From Bacteroidales bacterium UBA6445 (GTDB lineage: Bacteria; Bacteroidota; Bacteroidia; Bacteroidales; UBA932): a stretch of 64,000 nt of DNA. The notes beneath the pieces were generated by a model. The model saw only the letters and a list, made by a program, of their open reading frames with translations. It was not told the origin of the DNA and searched no databases. Of this stretch, positions 7,647 through 17,069 are shown piece after piece (position 1 is the stretch's first letter; each line of letters opens with the position of its first letter). A program made the position numbers and the translations under genes. Location: the NCBI GenBank assembly GCA_002439585.1, contig DJOF01000021.1:62001-126000 (forward strand), given 5' to 3'.

Positions 7647-10600
7647 CTGCCAAAATCTTGATTTTGACCTTGCGATCGTCTGATATTTCCTTCAGAGCCT
7701 CTTCTCTTTTTCTGGAACGGCTCATGAACAGCCTCCTCACAAATTCTCCGAATGTGTTGTATTCTTTCTGGAAAGTAAGACCAAGTCCGTTGCGCTGAGA
7801 GTTGTCGAGGTAGCTGGAATACTGGTCGGCCGAGTGCGAGAACATATTGAGCCTTAGTGCACCCTGCTTGTCAAGCTTGACATCGATGTCGAGGTCTCCC
7901 ACCATCTCGCTACTTGTAGTCCCAGAGTTGTACTGACTGTTGCCTATGGTACCGTTGACAATGACTCTGTTGTTGAACAGTGCAGTGGACAGAGCCACGT
8001 CAAAGATGTCGCTGCCCCTCATGTCCTGCTGGTAGTCGAGTCCGAGGTCGAGGGGGATGTCGAGTTTCTGCAATATACTATTGAGCTGTCCCGACATTAT
8101 CTCGCTGACACTAGAGAAAAGCATTGATGATGAGGTATTTGTGACTCCTGACTGCTCGTCTGGCAAGAAACTGTTGGTGACAAGAAGTGCAAGAAGCTGC
8201 CTTTGGATCTTGTCTTGTGTAGAGAGTGCGCTTTCTACCCTTGACTGAGTTGTAGGATCCAGGTCAGGTATATTGATTGAGAATCCGAGTCGGGGATTGC
8301 GTATCTTGTCGGTGATGGAGATGCCGCATTCCACTGTCCTCCTTGTAGAGGTGGAAGTTGTGTCGGCAATGAGTACTCCCACTGAAGCCTTTGTCCTGTA
8401 TATGGCATTGATGTTGAGGTCGCTGTCCATGATGTCTCCGTTGAACCTGATGGAACTTCCTTCCCTGATATTGAAGTCCCTCTTGGCAATGCCAAGTGCT
8501 ACGAAGTGGTAGATACCGTCAGTGATGTTGTAGTTGCCGCCGATGTTGAAGATGCCCCTGCTCGGCCTTATGTCCATGGTTATGACACCGTTGCCGTTGC
8601 CTGTGAGGATATTGCCTGTGGACTTATCGATCTCGATCGTGGCTGTCACTCCCGGAGTTGCCACTATGTCAAGATGTACGGCCAGATCGCTTGACTGCTT
8701 CTCTTTCTCCTTCAACTTTCCCATCATTTCCTCGTAAGGATCTGTCACGACTTTTTTCTCTTGCATTTTGAAAGTCAGTAGATCCGAAATTGCCGCGGAA
8801 GCCGTCCTTCGTATCGGGATGTGAAGCGAACCTCTGTTCTCAGTCATTGCGGAAGCATTGAGGGATAGAGCATGCACCGGCCCAGTTATGTCAAGCCTTC
8901 CTGTCGCTGACACATTGCCGTAGAACATGGGACTCTGACTCTCCGAGGAGTTAATTACTTCAAGGGAAGAGAAAGTGATCCCGGTGTCGAAGCGTATATC
9001 TCGGAAGCCTTTCCATCCTATTTTACCATTGACGCTGCCCTTATTGCCAAACCTATCGGTAATTGAAAGGCCGTTAAAATTTAGTCCTAAGTCATTCATA
9101 TCCAATGGCCCGTCCACATTGTAGGCTACATTGGTAAATCCTATCCGTAGTCTGCCTCCGTCAATGCGCAGTCCGCGGCTGGCTATGTCTACATTGTCCA
9201 CCGGCCCGATGAAAGCTATGTCTCCTGATAGTTTTCCTCCGAATTCATCGAAGATGCTCTTCACAAATGGGGTGGCATATCCCATATCAAGAGCATTGAG
9301 CGAGAGCTTTCCCTCAATGGATTTTGTCTGAGGGAAATAATTGCCGAAGGCATAGATATTCTGAATGTTGTCCATGGAGTTGCGGAGCACGTAGTTGAAT
9401 CCTTTCCTACTTTCATCCCAAACCCCTGCAATCTTGAGTGTCCCGAGCCCGTGTCCTCCAAATGCGGCTGAGTCACATACCATAGTCATCAAAATGCCGG
9501 CTCTGCTATCAGTGGGGGACACTATCATTGCGTGTCCGGTCAGTCTGCCTGCAATTCCATAATTCTTTCCTATAAAGGCATTTAGAGTGGAGATGTCATA
9601 TCCCGACAAATTAACTTGCATGGTATCAGGTGCTGACGCGGCCCAACCTCCGTGCATGGATATGACTTCATCTCTGCTCCTTATCGAGAATTTTCTTATA
9701 TCTATTGCTCCGCGTCTTAGCATGATCGTATCTGATTCCATATCCCATCGTTTCGAGTCAAGATTGATGTAAGACGGAACTATCCTCATGCCAAGGAAGA
9801 GGGAATCGCTGCTGTCTCTTCCTATATTGCCATCTATGGAGAGTGAAGCCATATTCTTGCCTCCATCGTCATTGTCATATTTGTATGACAGAAATATAGA
9901 GTCTCTGTGCATGTCTATCTTGAGTCTGTTGGCTCTTGTTAAGGCTGGACCTACCGATATTTCCCCAGCAGTCAGTGAAAGTCTAAGGCTGTCTCCTGCG
10001 TTCTTAGTCTTTACAGAGACATCTTTTAGATATCTGTCCCTGTACGCCAGCCTTGAAGATTTGAGAGTTGCATCCAGATGGCCTCCTCGGTCGAGATTAA
10101 TGTCGAGACAGGTGCTGTCGGCTATGTAGGAGCCTGGTGCAAAGAAGGAGAGCAACCGCATAGTGTCATGAAAGCGGAGCGATACTTTGTATCTGTTGCG
10201 CTTATATTCGGAATTTTCTGTGCATCCAAGCGAAGGCAAGGCCCGTCCTGATGAAGCGGCATTCAAGTCTTTTACGAAGAAATTGACAAAGCGGGATCCT
10301 GTATAGGACCCATCTGCAAAGCCCGAGATAAAACTAATCCTGCTTACAGTGTCGGCTGAATGGGAAGAAATGCGTATGTCCCCGACATCGTGGATGCCCT
10401 GGCCGTCCTCAAGTTGGATGTTCCCAATCCCGATATTGCCCAGGATTTCCTTACCGCGTATTCTCGTGAAATCAGCATTTGTACTGAAACTTACCTTTGC
10501 CATTTCCTTGCGGTGCATAAGTCCGAGAGCTCCAAGGTCTGCATATCCGACATTTGCATAGAATCTGTATATAGAGTTATTCGTCTTGGAAGACAGGGTG

Positions 10601-12243
10601 AAGATTCCCTGAAACAGAAGATTGAGGTTGGGGTCGTTGCATACAATGCGTCCATCGAATGCATTGCCGCTGTATCGTCCGTTTGCAGCTATGCCAGTGT
10701 ATTCATATCCGTGTACTCCGAGTCGGTCTATGAAAAGGGAATCAATGACTATGTCAGGGACACCGCCAGACAACTTTGCGCTCAGCCCTGTCCTTATGTC
10801 GCACTGCCCGATAGGAAGGTCTCTTCCTGAGGCTTTGGCTATGTCTACACCTTTACCTGTAAGTGTACCACGCATCTCGATGGGTCGCCTTTTGTCTGCA
10901 ACATTCCTTATGTCAAGCACGGTCTTGATCTCGCCTCCTGCTGCATGTAGGATGCCACGAGCCGTAAGCCTATTGAGAGGCCCCCTTGCATGTCCGGTGA
11001 AATACAGCCTTTCGCCTTTGCAATACTCTCCGAGCGAGAGCTTTATGTGCGGATTCCAACATTTCAGAAAGCGCTCCAATCCCCATGAGGTAAATGATGC
11101 ATTCTTGACACGGAAATCAGTCAGCATCGCTTTCGAGTCGGGAAGGCCGACGATAGAGCCGTCTGCTGTACCCTTAATGCCTCTGTACCAGTCTTTCTCA
11201 ACTATAGGAAGCGATGTCTTGTCAGTGGTCTTGAAATGTATATCCTTGAAGTGCAGATCGTTCACATATCCTTCCATCTCTCCTTCGACTGAAGCAGTCA
11301 TTGAAAATTTCTTCAGAGAGGGGGCGAAATAGCCGAGACTTTCCATGCTTACTATGCTTTCTGATATGTCAGCCTTCATCCGAACTTCGGTGATGAACTC
11401 GGACCAAGCGTCAGAGTCAGCGTATGTCATCTCAAACGATGGAATGCTCAGGTCAGACATTCCGTCCTGCAGTGTCAGTCCCGCTACCAGCACGCTCCCG
11501 TCTCCGGCTCTTACACTTCCGGAGATGTTGCTGCAAGTATAGCCGCTCTTCTCTCTGAAAGATAGATGGTCACAGACTCCGTACATGACTGGGCCCTTCA
11601 TCCTCAGATTGTGTCCCGACAGGGAAATGTCCTCTATCTCAAGGTCTGTCCAGTCGATGCTCCCTTCTGGGAACTCCTTGTCTATTCTCTTGCGATAGTT
11701 GTACAGTCTGAATGCCATGTCCTCGAGACTTACACCGGAGATATGGAATATTTCCTTCTTACTCCTTGATTTCTTCCCGTCCTTAGGGACAAGTCTGAAG
11801 ATCCTTCTCAGATTGAACGGTGGGATTTCACCTTCCTCATAAGGTTCAAGGGTGAGGGTGAACCAGCCGCCGGTGACCTCCACGGACTTAAGACGAGTGG
11901 GAAAGCCAGATATAAGATCCTTTAGACTGAATGAGGCTGTCACGTATTCGGCATGGAACATTGTGTCTACGGGGGCAGCCACTGCAGAGTCCGCAAGAGG
12001 AGTACCGTCTATATGTGACATATGAGCCACATGTGATGCGCTGTCTATATATGGAGTACGGTCTATAATGGAGATGTCCCTTATGACAAGAGCCTTGAAA
12101 GGGTCGAAATGTATCTTCCCGATGCTTACCGTACCGTCTATATGACTCTCAAGTGTGGACAATACCTGGTCGGCAATGCGTGTCTGCACGAAAGAAGACT
12201 GTAAGGCAATGATTGCCGAGATGATGAGCAAGACGGCAATCAC
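7591..12243 (-). CDS. tamB: TamB-family translocation/assembly module protein (DUF490)
   Basis: A very large (1,550 residues or more) inner-membrane-anchored periplasmic protein of the TamB/AsmA-like group, thought to bridge the envelope for outer-membrane protein insertion or lipid transfer. It has one N-terminal membrane anchor, a long beta-rich repetitive middle and the C-terminal TamB domain (about 1080-1500), with GNYNITDGIYHF, NPRLGFSINIPDLDP and LALLVTNSFLP as landmarks, then a strongly basic tail. The annotated start is GTG, but the frame remains open 16 codons further upstream and reads KRLLRILYIL, the basic lead-in expected for the anchor; only ATA (12277-12279) could start it there. 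The divergent tsaD partner is a usual Bacteroidota arrangement. Confidence 0.88.
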   Translation of the reverse strand: MIAVLLIISAIIALQSSFVQTRIADQVLSTLESHIDGTVSIGKIHFDPFKALVIRDISIIDRTPYIDSASHVAHMSHIDGTPLADSAVAAPVDTMFHAEYVTASFSLKDLISGFPTRLKSVEVTGGWFTLTLEPYEEGEIPPFNLRRIFRLVPKDGKKSRSKKEIFHISGVSLEDMAFRLYNYRKRIDKEFPEGSIDWTDLEIEDISLSGHNLRMKGPVMYGVCDHLSFREKSGYTCSNISGSVRAGDGSVLVAGLTLQDGMSDLSIPSFEMTYADSDAWSEFITEVRMKADISESIVSMESLGYFAPSLKKFSMTASVEGEMEGYVNDLHFKDIHFKTTDKTSLPIVEKDWYRGIKGTADGSIVGLPDSKAMLTDFRVKNASFTSWGLERFLKCWNPHIKLSLGEYCKGERLYFTGHARGPLNRLTARGILHAAGGEIKTVLDIRNVADKRRPIEMRGTLTGKGVDIAKASGRDLPIGQCDIRTGLSAKLSGGVPDIVIDSLFIDRLGVHGYEYTGIAANGRYSGNAFDGRIVCNDPNLNLLFQGIFTLSSKTNNSIYRFYANVGYADLGALGLMHRKEMAKVSFSTNADFTRIRGKEILGNIGIGNIQLEDGQGIHDVGDIRISSHSADTVSRISFISGFADGSYTGSRFVNFFVKDLNAASSGRALPSLGCTENSEYKRNRYKVSLRFHDTMRLLSFFAPGSYIADSTCLDINLDRGGHLDATLKSSRLAYRDRYLKDVSVKTKNAGDSLRLSLTAGEISVGPALTRANRLKIDMHRDSIFLSYKYDNDDGGKNMASLSIDGNIGRDSSDSLFLGMRIVPSYINLDSKRWDMESDTIMLRRGAIDIRKFSIRSRDEVISMHGGWAASAPDTMQVNLSGYDISTLNAFIGKNYGIAGRLTGHAMIVSPTDSRAGILMTMVCDSAAFGGHGLGTLKIAGVWDESRKGFNYVLRNSMDNIQNIYAFGNYFPQTKSIEGKLSLNALDMGYATPFVKSIFDEFGGKLSGDIAFIGPVDNVDIASRGLRIDGGRLRIGFTNVAYNVDGPLDMNDLGLNFNGLSITDRFGNKGSVNGKIGWKGFRDIRFDTGITFSSLEVINSSESQSPMFYGNVSATGRLDITGPVHALSLNASAMTENRGSLHIPIRRTASAAISDLLTFKMQEKKVVTDPYEEMMGKLKEKEKQSSDLAVHLDIVATPGVTATIEIDKSTGNILTGNGNGVITMDIRPSRGIFNIGGNYNITDGIYHFVALGIAKRDFNIREGSSIRFNGDIMDSDLNINAIYRTKASVGVLIADTTSTSTRRTVECGISITDKIRNPRLGFSINIPDLDPTTQSRVESALSTQDKIQRQLLALLVTNSFLPDEQSGVTNTSSSMLFSSVSEIMSGQLNSILQKLDIPLDLGLDYQQDMRGSDIFDVALSTALFNNRVIVNGTIGNSQYNSGTTSSEMVGDLDIDVKLDKQGALRLNMFSHSADQYSSYLDNSQRNGLGLTFQKEYNTFGEFVRRLFMSRSRKREEALKEISDDRKVKIKILADDRRKYKKDRRAEARKER

Positions 12244-12310
12244 TGAGAGTATATAGAGTATTCTTAAAAGCCTTTTTATAGTCTTATTGTCTTAATTGGC
12301 CACATACCTG

Positions 12311-12343
12311 CAAATTTACTAAATAATTAGTACCTTTGTCAAA
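12311..12343 (-). promoter_or_regulatory. Probable tamB promoter (TTTG-N21-TAAATTTG)
   Basis: On the minus strand TTTG (12343-12340) and TAAATTTG (12318-12311) are separated by 21 bp, which fits the Bacteroidota sigma consensus. Initiation would fall near 12305, ahead of the tamB coding region. It overlaps the opposing tsaD promoter. Confidence 0.5.
12331..12338 (+). promoter_or_regulatory. Probable tsaD -7 element TACCTTTG
   Basis: TACCTTTG matches TAnnTTTG, 25 bp before the tsaD ATG. No perfect TTTG is present at -33; CTG at 12308-12310 is the nearest. It lies inside the minus-strand tamB promoter, so the two transcripts may compete. Confidence 0.5.
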
Positions 12344-12363
12344 CGTACAATTGAGTTTTTGGA

Positions 12364-13386
12364 ATGTCGGATATAATTCTCGGGATCGAGTCTTCTTGTG
12401 ACGATACATCTGCAGCAGTCATCAAAGATGGCTATCTTCTGTCGAATGTGATAGCAAGCCAGCAGGTACACAAGGACTATGGTGGAGTGATACCGGAGTT
12501 GGCCTCAAGGGCACACGAGCAGAACATCGTGCCTGTAGTAAGCCAGGCTTTGGACAAGGCTGGAGTAAGGAAAGAGGACCTTTCCGCCATAGCGTTTACC
12601 CGTGGTCCGGGACTTCTCGGGTCGCTTCTTGTAGGGACGTCTTTCGCCAAGGCACTTGGTGTGGCTCTTGACATACCAGTCATCATGGTGAACCATCTTC
12701 AAGGACACATACTTGCAGGTTTTGTGAAGCAATATGGCAAGGATACGCCCTGCCCTTCATTCCCTTACCTGTGCCTTCTTGTCTCTGGTGGCAACTCCCA
12801 GATAGTCAAAGTCGATGACAGACTTCACTACGAGATTCTCGGACAGACAATCGATGATGCAGTAGGGGAGGCATTTGACAAATGTTCCAAGATGCTCGGA
12901 CTTGGCTATCCAGGCGGACCTGTGATAGATCGTCTCGCCAAGGAAGGAGATCCGCTTCGCTTCAAATTCGCAAAACCGCATATCCCAGGACTTGATTATA
13001 GCTTCAGCGGAGTCAAGACGTCGCTTCTGTATTTTGTGCGGGACGAACTCGCCCGCAATCCCCGTTTTATGGAGGAGAACAAGGCCGATATCTGTGCGAG
13101 TTTCCAGAAGACACTTATCGATATCTTGATGGACAAGCTTGTCAAGGCAGCCGCCTTGACAGGTATTCGTGAGATAACGATTGGGGGAGGCGTCTCTGCT
13201 AACAGCGGTCTTAGAGAGAGGATTACCGAAGAGGGGCGTAAGCGAGGCTGGAATACATATCTCCCTGAGTTTAAGTTTACTACGGACAATGCGGCTATGA
13301 TAGCAATCGCCGGTTATTACCATTATCTTGCAGGCGAGAGAACTCCGCTTGACGTGGCCCCCGTATCAAGGACTGCCGACTATTAG
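12364..13386 (+). CDS. tsaD: tRNA N6-adenosine threonylcarbamoyltransferase TsaD
   Basis: The catalytic subunit that transfers the threonylcarbamoyl group to A37 of ANN-decoding tRNAs, together with TsaB and TsaE. The ASKHA fold is clear: ILGIESSCDDTSAAV at the N-terminus, metal-binding histidines in SRAHEQNI and VNHLQGHI (near residues 110-115), the nucleotide-binding LLVSGGNSQIVKV, the DDAVGEAFDKCSKMLGLGYPGG block, and GGGVSANSGLRE near 275. Length (340) is normal. Divergent from tamB, with promoters overlapping in a 120-bp gap. It lies within 13 kb of trmO and mtaB, which modify its product. Confidence 0.96.
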   Translation: MSDIILGIESSCDDTSAAVIKDGYLLSNVIASQQVHKDYGGVIPELASRAHEQNIVPVVSQALDKAGVRKEDLSAIAFTRGPGLLGSLLVGTSFAKALGVALDIPVIMVNHLQGHILAGFVKQYGKDTPCPSFPYLCLLVSGGNSQIVKVDDRLHYEILGQTIDDAVGEAFDKCSKMLGLGYPGGPVIDRLAKEGDPLRFKFAKPHIPGLDYSFSGVKTSLLYFVRDELARNPRFMEENKADICASFQKTLIDILMDKLVKAAALTGIREITIGGGVSANSGLRERITEEGRKRGWNTYLPEFKFTTDNAAMIAIAGYYHYLAGERTPLDVAPVSRTADY

Positions 13387-13480
13387 TAGAGGGTATCGCC
13401 TGTGACTGTTGTGAGTCCTCACAACGAGACAGGATTGTCGTGCGGCAGAGCATGTTATTAGCAGAAGTTTTACAAAGTAT

Positions 13481-15133
13481 ATGATAGAATTCGAGATTTC
13501 CTGCAGGATGGGCAGAGAGCCGAGGCAGGATGATATAAGGAAGGCTGCAGCTGAAGCTCTTCGTCTCAAAGATAATGCTGTTATCAATGTCATTGATCCG
13601 ACCAAGCCTTATCAACCGAGGCTTCAGAACGCTGCCGCTGAGTGTTATATAGTGCACAGGTCAATTGACGCAAGAGGAGATGTGACAATGAGGTATAGGG
13701 TTGAGGCCTATCTCAAGAACGAGCCCCATGCGGACTATACTTTACCTGCATACAAGGACGTACATGACGCTGAGCCAGTGATCATAATCGGCTCAGGGCC
13801 CGCTGGTATGTTCGCTGCCCTTAAGCTGCTTACTCTCGGACTCAGGCCGGTGATACTTGAGAGAGGTAAAGATGTCAGCGGACGCAAGCCGGATATAGCA
13901 AAGCTTTCGAGGACGGGCAATGTCAATCCGGACTCCAACTACTGCTATGGAGAAGGCGGTGCGGGTACATTTTCTGACGGGAAGCTTTATACCCGATCTT
14001 CCAAGCGCGGAGACAACAGGGAAGTCCTCTACCAGTTTGTCAATTTCGGCGCAGATCCGTCGATTCTTATAGACGCTCATCCGCATATCGGTACGGACAA
14101 GCTTCCCAAACTAGTCTCCAATATCAGGCAGTGCATCTGCGAGCATGGTGGGGAATACCATTTCTCCACAAGAGTTACAGACATTGAGAGAGGTGGGGAT
14201 TCCATTATCACAGTGACTGCCGTTGATGATAGTAGGCCTGATGGAAAGGTCTCAACTTATAGGGCCAAGGCTGTCATACTGGCAACAGGACACTCCGCAA
14301 GGGACATATATTATATGTTTGACAAGAAAGGCTGGTCTCTTGAGGCGAAAGGATTTGCCCTCGGTGTAAGGGTCGAGCATCCTCAATCTCTCATCAATCG
14401 CATACGTTACAGGGGCAGATGGGAGGAAGGTATGCCTGCGGCTGAATATTCTTTTGTTGAACAGGTCGACGGAAGGGGCGTATTTTCATTCTGCATGTGC
14501 CCGGGAGGCATACTTGTCCCGTCATCGACTGAAGACGGTTATACCGTGCTCAACGGCATGTCCAACTCAGCGAGGAACTCCAAATGGGCCAATTCTGGTG
14601 TTGTGGTGTCCATAGAGCCGGAGGATGTGCCTGAGGAATACAAGCAATACGGAGTGTTCTCCCTGCTCAATTTCCAACATGATGTGGAGAAGAAGATGTA
14701 TGAATATGCTGCTGCTCACCCGGTAGTTGATGAAGACGGGATCGTCAACAAACTGTGTGCACCGGCCCAGAGGATGACTGATTTCTGCGAGGAGGAGCTC
14801 TCTGCTGATCTTCCGCAGACCTCATATCATCCCGGTGTGGTGTCGGCTCCTCTTCACGAATTGCTGCCGGAATGTGTGTCTTCTCGTCTGCAGAAGGCAT
14901 TTCCTCTCGCAGGAGAGAAGATGAGGGGATATTATACCTCTGAAGCCTTGCTTCTCGGTGTCGAGTCACGTACCTCGTCTCCGGTAAGAATCCTTAGGTC
15001 TGAGGATACATATTTCTGCCCTCAGGTGCCCGGCCTCATACCATGCGGAGAAGGAGCAGGCTATTCCGGAGGTATAGTGTCATCGGCTATAGACGGCATT
15101 AACTGCGCAGTGGCTGCTTCAAAACTCTTCTGA
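13481..15133 (+). CDS. FAD-dependent oxidoreductase (COG2509-type)
   Basis: A flavoprotein dehydrogenase homologue of unknown substrate, cytoplasmic by lack of a signal peptide. An alpha/beta N-terminal domain (residues 1-95) precedes the FAD Rossmann motif PVIIIGSGPAGMFAALKL near residue 98, then GRKPDI and YCYGEGGAGTFSDGKLYTR, a hallmark of this uncharacterised family. A second dinucleotide site appears around AVILATGHSARDIYYM (near 265), and the C-terminal FAD contact is GLIPCGEGAGYSGGIVSSA. At 550 residues it is the usual length. It starts about 95 bp after tsaD on the same strand; cotranscription is possible, but I see no functional link to tRNA modification. Confidence 0.85.
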   Translation: MIEFEISCRMGREPRQDDIRKAAAEALRLKDNAVINVIDPTKPYQPRLQNAAAECYIVHRSIDARGDVTMRYRVEAYLKNEPHADYTLPAYKDVHDAEPVIIIGSGPAGMFAALKLLTLGLRPVILERGKDVSGRKPDIAKLSRTGNVNPDSNYCYGEGGAGTFSDGKLYTRSSKRGDNREVLYQFVNFGADPSILIDAHPHIGTDKLPKLVSNIRQCICEHGGEYHFSTRVTDIERGGDSIITVTAVDDSRPDGKVSTYRAKAVILATGHSARDIYYMFDKKGWSLEAKGFALGVRVEHPQSLINRIRYRGRWEEGMPAAEYSFVEQVDGRGVFSFCMCPGGILVPSSTEDGYTVLNGMSNSARNSKWANSGVVVSIEPEDVPEEYKQYGVFSLLNFQHDVEKKMYEYAAAHPVVDEDGIVNKLCAPAQRMTDFCEEELSADLPQTSYHPGVVSAPLHELLPECVSSRLQKAFPLAGEKMRGYYTSEALLLGVESRTSSPVRILRSEDTYFCPQVPGLIPCGEGAGYSGGIVSSAIDGINCAVAASKLF

Positions 15134-15266
15134 TAATAATAGAGTCAGAGCGGAATTATTTCTGATAACGAGGTTTCAAAGGAAAGATATATATAATATT
15201 AGAAAATATCGATATATTTTGCTTTTGCCAGATAGTTTACCTAACTTTAGTTTTTAGATGGTATGC

Positions 15267-15323
15267 GAGATTGCGCATTAAGTTTTATCCGACAAGTTAT
15301 AGTGGATTGGACGCGCAAATCTC
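15267..15323 (+). repeat. Imperfect inverted repeat upstream of the BACON lipoprotein
   Basis: GAGATTGCGC (15267-15276) pairs with GCGCAAATCTC (15313-15323) except for one bulged base, across a 36-nt AT-rich spacer. It lies 45-100 bp before the lipoprotein start, where a regulator site or a leader hairpin could be. No known element recognised. Confidence 0.35.
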
Positions 15324-15367
15324 ACTTAAGTTAGACAAGATTAACAACTATTATTAACAATTTAATT

Positions 15368-16753
15368 ATGAAACGAACGTTTTTGTATGCGTTGCCTTGG
15401 TGCTTCGCTGCTGTAGGTATCATGTTTACAGCTACAGGTTGCGGTGATGATGAGGGGGGCAAGGGTGAGTCTCCTGTAGAGAAATCCCTTTCTGCCGATC
15501 CTACTTCCCTTTCTTTCACTGCTGAGGGTGAGACTCTTCAGCTCAATGTTAAGGCAGCTGGTGTAAGGTGGACCGTTGCCGCAAAGGACAGTTGGCTCTC
15601 TTTGGACAATCTTTCTGGGACAGGCGATGCTACCCTCAATGTGACTGCTGCCAAGAATACTGTCACATCCGAGAGGACTTCAACCATCACATTGTCAGCC
15701 AACGGAGTAGATCCCGTAACAGTACAGGTAACTCAGGCTGCTTTTGAAGGTCTTACCGAATGGACACTCCAGAGTGACTGGACTGTAGCTTATGATGGAC
15801 AGAAAACTGATGTCGATGGCTCTACATCTGACTATATCTCATGTAAGGCAGGTGAGTCAGATTCTTATTTTATTGGCCTTTTTTCTGTAGCTAATATATC
15901 TGGTAAAACTGATGCTCAAGTATGTGACCTTGCGATTGAAGAGATCTCAGATCTATTACCTGAGTTTAATTTGACGTGGGCTAACTATGTTACTTCTGGT
16001 GAAGATTCTTGGTCATTTGGTCTGATTGATGCCGGTACTTATGTTGCTTATGCCATAGGTGTCGAATCTGACGGTACAAAGACTTACAAATATGCAAAGT
16101 CTGAGGAATTTACTATAACGGAAGCAGAGCCTGTCGAAGGGTATACCAAATGGATTGGAAAGTGGACTATATCAGGTGTTTCACCTGCGACCAAAGAAAC
16201 AGTAAGTTTCAGCTTGGACGTGCAGAAAGGTACTGTCAATAAGACATTTATCATCAGTGGTTGGGAACCGGATTTGGAGATAGAGATACAAGCCGCATTT
16301 GATGAAACAAGCGGTAACCTTCAATTCGTCGGTTATGATATTAATAATGTCAGCATAAAAGATGTTACTTATATGTTGGCTTTCACTGGTATGGAATATG
16401 ATACTACACAAAAAGGTTATATTATCCTTACCCCAGGAGGCTCTACATATCCAATCGGTACTGCCACGATCAGTGGCAATTCTGCTACAGTTACCGCTGA
16501 GACGGTAGAATTTAAGGACGGATCAACTATGACCTTTGCAAACATGGGTATAAGCGCATATAATGATAGTCAGGTAGGTATTTTCTCTGATGATTATCCC
16601 GGCTTCCCTATGACTATGACTAAAGATGCTTCTACTACTAATACTAAGGCTGCTTCTACAGTGTCATTCGGTGTATTGAGGCAGATCTCCAAGGCAGACT
16701 ATACCGTCAAGTCAGGCATCAAGGCTAATCTTGTTGTTAAGAATTTGAAATAG
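15368..16753 (+). CDS. BACON-domain lipoprotein
   Basis: A surface or periplasmic lipoprotein: basic start, hydrophobic helix and lipobox TATGC with the acylated Cys at residue 25, followed by an acidic stretch (GDDEGG) like that on surface-exposed Bacteroidota lipoproteins. Residues about 40-130 form a BACON domain (LSADPTSLSFTAEGETLQL, WTVAAKDSWLSL, NVTAAKN, VTQA), an Ig-like module often found on carbohydrate-binding or host-interaction proteins. The remaining 330 residues (two further beta-rich segments, with SWSFGLIDAGTYVAYAIG and the WIGKWTISG start) belong to no family I can name. The DNA from about 15,850 to 16,650 is visibly more AT-rich than its neighbours, and ends at a strong terminator. 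Single-gene transcription unit. Confidence 0.85.
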   Translation: MKRTFLYALPWCFAAVGIMFTATGCGDDEGGKGESPVEKSLSADPTSLSFTAEGETLQLNVKAAGVRWTVAAKDSWLSLDNLSGTGDATLNVTAAKNTVTSERTSTITLSANGVDPVTVQVTQAAFEGLTEWTLQSDWTVAYDGQKTDVDGSTSDYISCKAGESDSYFIGLFSVANISGKTDAQVCDLAIEEISDLLPEFNLTWANYVTSGEDSWSFGLIDAGTYVAYAIGVESDGTKTYKYAKSEEFTITEAEPVEGYTKWIGKWTISGVSPATKETVSFSLDVQKGTVNKTFIISGWEPDLEIEIQAAFDETSGNLQFVGYDINNVSIKDVTYMLAFTGMEYDTTQKGYIILTPGGSTYPIGTATISGNSATVTAETVEFKDGSTMTFANMGISAYNDSQVGIFSDDYPGFPMTMTKDASTTNTKAASTVSFGVLRQISKADYTVKSGIKANLVVKNLK

Positions 16754-16784
16754 TGGCTCTGCCGGAGTAGTTCCGGAATAACTT

Positions 16785-16826
16785 ATGCCCTCCGTTGAAA
16801 GATTTCTTTTAGCGGAGGGCATTTTT
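16785..16826 (+). terminator. Rho-independent terminator after the BACON lipoprotein
   Basis: ATGCCCTCCG (16785-16794) and CGGAGGGCAT (16813-16822) are perfectly complementary over 10 bp with an 18-nt loop, followed by a run of T. A smaller hairpin CCGGA/TCCGG lies just before it. Placed 32 bp after the stop codon. Confidence 0.9.
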
Positions 16827-16830
16827 ATTT

Positions 16831-16953
16831 CTATTTCTCAATATATTCCTTATAATAGGGGATCTTCTCGCGGAAGATGACATCATCGTCCTCTTTGAAG
16901 AAGCTGCGGATTTTGCCTCGTGGCTCTTTGGTCTTTCCACGAGTATGCTTCAT
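16831..16953 (-). CDS. Possible small basic protein (40 residues), unknown
   Basis: A 40-codon frame starting MKHTRGKTKEPRGK and ending YYKEYIEK, rich in Lys, Arg, Asp and Glu, with no family I recognise. It ends 5 bp from the T-run of the BACON terminator. The composition looks protein-like and not random, and it lies next to another decayed minus-strand gene, so it could be a real small gene or the tail of a lost longer one. Two tandem 11-bp repeats (CAAGATTGGC[C/A], 16974-16995) lie just upstream. Low confidence. Confidence 0.3.
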   Translation of the reverse strand: MKHTRGKTKEPRGKIRSFFKEDDDVIFREKIPYYKEYIEK

Positions 16954-17069
16954 GAGAAACCACGATTATCTTACAAGATTGGCCCAAGATTGGCAAAAAT
17001 TGTTGATATCTCAACAAAAGAAGCTATTTTTGTAATGAGAAGTTGTTTGATATTTATTCAATCATTCTT

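Noticed and set aside
10622..11332. 236-codon plus-strand open frame inside tamB
   Set aside because: Low-complexity Ser/Pro/Arg-rich product typical of antisense shadows; TamB is continuous across it.
12757..13323. 188-codon minus-strand open frame inside tsaD
   Set aside because: tsaD motifs are intact along the whole region; no support for an antisense gene.
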